This document shows, piece after piece, positions 5,796 through 7,478 of a DNA stretch of 7,478 nucleotides. Below the pieces are notes generated by a model. That model ran no database searches and was not told the DNA's origin. It saw only the letters and a program-made list of their open reading frames with translations. Within the stretch, counting starts at the first letter, position 1. The number at the start of each line of letters is the position of its first letter. The position numbers and the translations under genes were made by a program. Origin of the DNA: Methanobacteriota archaeon (GTDB taxonomy: Archaea > Thermoplasmatota > Poseidoniia > Poseidoniales > Poseidoniaceae); contig JAAZUV010000066.1 in NCBI GenBank assembly GCA_018623995.1, positions 1-7,478 on the forward strand. Direction: 5' to 3'.

Positions 5796-6467
5796 ATGGG
5801 CGAGGAGCAAAAGGTCGCAGCATATTTCGATCTTGATGGCACACTGCTCAATGCTTCAAGCGAGAAGACCTTAACGGGAGTTCTCGCTCGACGCCGTCCA
5901 TGGCGAATCCCTCATGCAACGATTGCATGGACGCTTGGTGCAACATTTGGCCTCTTGACCGGGAAAGCACCTTACGACGCTTTACGGAATCGCGGACATC
6001 TCTCTCTTGCATCATGGCGGATTCTTGAACAATATTCTGAAGAAATTGCAACGACGTATCTGAAAGAAAGGGTGTCTCCGGGTGCATGGGAGCGACTTGA
6101 TTGGCATCGTAAGCAGGGCCATCGACTTGTGCTCGTTACAGCCACTGTAGCGCCCATGGCAGAGGCGATGGCGCGTGTTCTTGGCATGGATGAGGTGTAT
6201 GGGTGTGGCCCCGAAAACCGAACAGGAATGCTCTCAGGATCTGAACGTGGTTGGTCTGTCCCTCGGCGAAAAGGAAAGGTTCCGATTGTGGAGCAAGATG
6301 CTGAGAAACATGGACACGATCTTTCGCAGTGTTATGGGTATGGGAACACGCATGCTGATTCTTGGTTCATGAGAATCTGCGGTCATCCGATTGCTGTCAA
6401 TCCAGAATCATCGCTCGAACAGTTTGCAAAAAAGAACGACTGGGAAATTGTTCACTGGCCATCGTGA
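5796..6467 (+). CDS. HAD-superfamily hydrolase, HAD-IB (SerB-like) phosphatase
   Basis: This 223-residue soluble protein is a probable phosphomonoesterase of the haloacid dehalogenase superfamily. Motif I is FDLDGTL, with nucleophile Asp12 and acid/base Asp14. An alpha-helical cap follows (about 20-90). Motif II is LVLVTAT with Thr115. Lys159 or Lys161 in RRKGK supplies motif III. Motif IV is GYGNTHADSW, with Asp188 as the conserved Mg ligand and Asn184 where an Asp or Ser is more usual. The sequence HPIAVNPE (197-204) is typical of the subfamily that includes phosphoserine phosphatase and related HAD-IB hydrolases. Length and helical C1-type cap agree with that group. The substrate cannot be deduced: phosphoserine is possible, but lipid or sugar phosphates are equally so. 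The gene is divergent from the transporter and ends 30 bases before the next gene. Confidence 0.85.
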   Translation: MGEEQKVAAYFDLDGTLLNASSEKTLTGVLARRRPWRIPHATIAWTLGATFGLLTGKAPYDALRNRGHLSLASWRILEQYSEEIATTYLKERVSPGAWERLDWHRKQGHRLVLVTATVAPMAEAMARVLGMDEVYGCGPENRTGMLSGSERGWSVPRRKGKVPIVEQDAEKHGHDLSQCYGYGNTHADSWFMRICGHPIAVNPESSLEQFAKKNDWEIVHWPS

Positions 6468-6468
6468 G

Positions 6469-6478
6469 TTCAAATACT
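6469..6478 (+). promoter_or_regulatory. TATA-like element of the 295-residue gene
   Basis: TTCAAATACT starts just after the stop codon of the phosphatase gene and is centred about 25 bases before the ATG at 6498. The position fits a leaderless promoter, implying that the downstream gene can be transcribed independently although it lies only 30 bases after its neighbour. Confidence 0.35.
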
Positions 6479-6497
6479 CTGGAATGCCCATTTAGGT

Positions 6498-7385
6498 ATG
6501 AGCGACGAATTTTTGTTGGCAGAAGATATCGAAGAAACAGCTTCACCTGCATGGATGTATCAAAGGTCAAAACTTGACCAGTTTCAAAACCAAATTGAGT
6601 CGAGTTTTACCGCCATGCAGACCTCATTTGATTATTTGATGAAGACCATCAACAAGAACCCTGAGCGAATCATTTTCGATGTCGAGAACATCATCGTTCT
6701 TGGTAATCTTGCGACGTATACTATTCCTGTGAAGTCGGTCCTGTCCAAACTCAAGAATCCATTTGTTGGTGGCGGAGGGCTTCAAGCAACGAGGACAACG
6801 AGAAAAGGCGAACTCAAAGGAAAAGAGACGAATGTTTGCATTCAACCTGATTACAAGAACGTGTCCGAGCTGCCTGGTTGCGACGTCCTTGACTCGTATT
6901 TTTTGATGCTCCTTAACGATGATAAATTCATTCTGCAAAAGGACCACAGTCCACTGCGAAGAGCGATGCTCATGCTGTATGGATTGAGTGTCAGCCCAGC
7001 CTCAGACGTGATGAAGACATGGATCGAATCCACTACGGGAGGAGAATACAAACCGGAAGAATCTGCGATCGAAATCAAAGGAACACACGGATGGAAATGG
7101 AGAGTTTCCGATGCCAACCCGCTCGTGAACGGATTTACCATTTGGTTCAAGAAAAAGCATCAACGAAAGTGGACAAAGGTAGTCACAGATTCAACCAATT
7201 TTGAATACAACTACCATTATGATGACGTGTTATCCATTCTCGAGCTACTCTCCGATTCACCGAGAGTTCTCATCCATGACGAGCCGTACGCTTCTGACGA
7301 ATATTTCATGCAACAAGTTGCAAAGCATCACGCACCCGTTGCTCAACGAATTGAAAACGACCGTGCTGAACAAGCAGTGTCGTGA
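6498..7385 (+). CDS. hypothetical protein, 295 residues
   Basis: I do not recognise this protein. It appears soluble, with no signal peptide and no membrane helix. An acidic N-terminus (residues 3-13) leads to a long probable helix (about 19-53, YQRSKLDQFQNQIESS onward). A mixed region with a GGGG turn at 91-94 and a basic loop at 99-109 follows. Next come a helical segment (about 129-165) and a Trp/Lys-rich beta-looking stretch (about 190-242, including GWKWRV and GFTIWFKKK) that may bind nucleic acid or another anionic partner. The end is acidic and helical (243-295). Cys114 and Cys128 are the only cysteines. Start is ATG 6498, supported by a TATA-like element. The stop is only 2 bases from the 3' CCA of the tRNA gene on the other strand, so the two transcripts converge. 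Confidence 0.75.
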   Translation: MSDEFLLAEDIEETASPAWMYQRSKLDQFQNQIESSFTAMQTSFDYLMKTINKNPERIIFDVENIIVLGNLATYTIPVKSVLSKLKNPFVGGGGLQATRTTRKGELKGKETNVCIQPDYKNVSELPGCDVLDSYFLMLLNDDKFILQKDHSPLRRAMLMLYGLSVSPASDVMKTWIESTTGGEYKPEESAIEIKGTHGWKWRVSDANPLVNGFTIWFKKKHQRKWTKVVTDSTNFEYNYHYDDVLSILELLSDSPRVLIHDEPYASDEYFMQQVAKHHAPVAQRIENDRAEQAVS

Positions 7386-7390
7386 TTTGG

Positions 7391-7464
7391 CGGCCCCTCC
7401 GCGATTCGAACACGGGTCTCAACCTCCGCAGGGTCGAAGGATATCCAAACTACCCCAAGGGGCC
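7391..7464 (-). tRNA. tRNA-Arg (anticodon GCG)
   Basis: On the minus strand the 74-base cloverleaf is complete. The acceptor stem is GGCCCCT paired with AGGGGCC and the discriminator is G (7391). The D-arm is GGGT...TCCT, with GG in the loop. The anticodon stem is CGACC/GGTTG, enclosing loop CTGCGGA with T33 and anticodon GCG at 7427-7429, read as Arg (codon CGC). The T-arm is CCGTG-TTCGAAT-CGCGG. A CCA is encoded directly after the discriminator (7388-7390 on the plus strand reads TGG), although archaea can also add it enzymatically. The variable loop is short (AGAC) and there is no intron. Only 14 bases of 5' flank lie in the window, so the promoter is outside or incomplete. Confidence 0.93.
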
Positions 7465-7478
7465 GGGGTATTTGTTCC

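Noticed and set aside
7334..7382. C-terminal PVAQRIE in the 295-residue protein, a string known from spurious ORFs over tRNA genes
   Set aside because: The DNA here has no T-arm or cloverleaf, and the tRNA-Arg lies downstream on the other strand. The match is coincidental.
7465..7478. ACAAATAC on the minus strand as a TATA box for the tRNA-Arg gene
   Set aside because: It is only 4-11 bases from the mature 5' end, so transcription would begin inside the tRNA. The real promoter should lie beyond the window.

Overview
The window looks like a piece of an archaeal chromosome, most probably from the marine Thermoplasmatota (Marine Group II / Poseidoniia type). This is inferred, not proven. The supporting signs are two secreted proteins with an archaeal-style lipobox ending FAGC-LG, PKD domains in one of them, a SAP domain on a membrane protein, AT-rich TATA-like boxes centred about 25-28 bases before several start codons (leaderless archaeal promoters), and a tRNA-Arg of archaeal type. 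Base composition and codon use look uniform across the window. I see no insertion sequence, CRISPR array, rRNA gene or phage gene.

Left part, plus strand (1-3258): a small acidic protein of unknown function (72-437); a PKD-domain lipoprotein (512-1687); an unrecognised 117-residue protein (1738-2091); a small winged-helix-like DNA-binding protein whose start codon lies at the edge of a near-perfect palindrome (2119-2140); and a membrane protein with an N-terminal SAP domain, about four membrane helices and a C-terminal zinc ribbon (2473-3258). Several of these seem to have their own promoter rather than forming one operon.

Middle, minus strand (3263-5711): a small two-helix membrane protein (3263-3532), and upstream of it a 699-residue protein that joins a lipoprotein-type signal and ectodomain to an AmpG/PAT1-like MFS transporter (3612-5711). 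The small membrane gene converges with the SAP gene with only 4 bases between the stop codons.

Right part, plus strand (5796-7385): a HAD-superfamily phosphatase divergent from the transporter, and a 295-residue protein of unknown function. A minus-strand tRNA-Arg(GCG) ends the window (7391-7464); its encoded CCA stops 2 bases from the stop codon of the 295-residue gene.

The genes do not form an obvious single pathway. Cell-envelope functions are frequent: two lipoprotein-anchored products and two further membrane proteins. The most unusual items are the lipoprotein-MFS fusion, the SAP/membrane/zinc-ribbon architecture, and the palindrome placed as an operator for the winged-helix gene.
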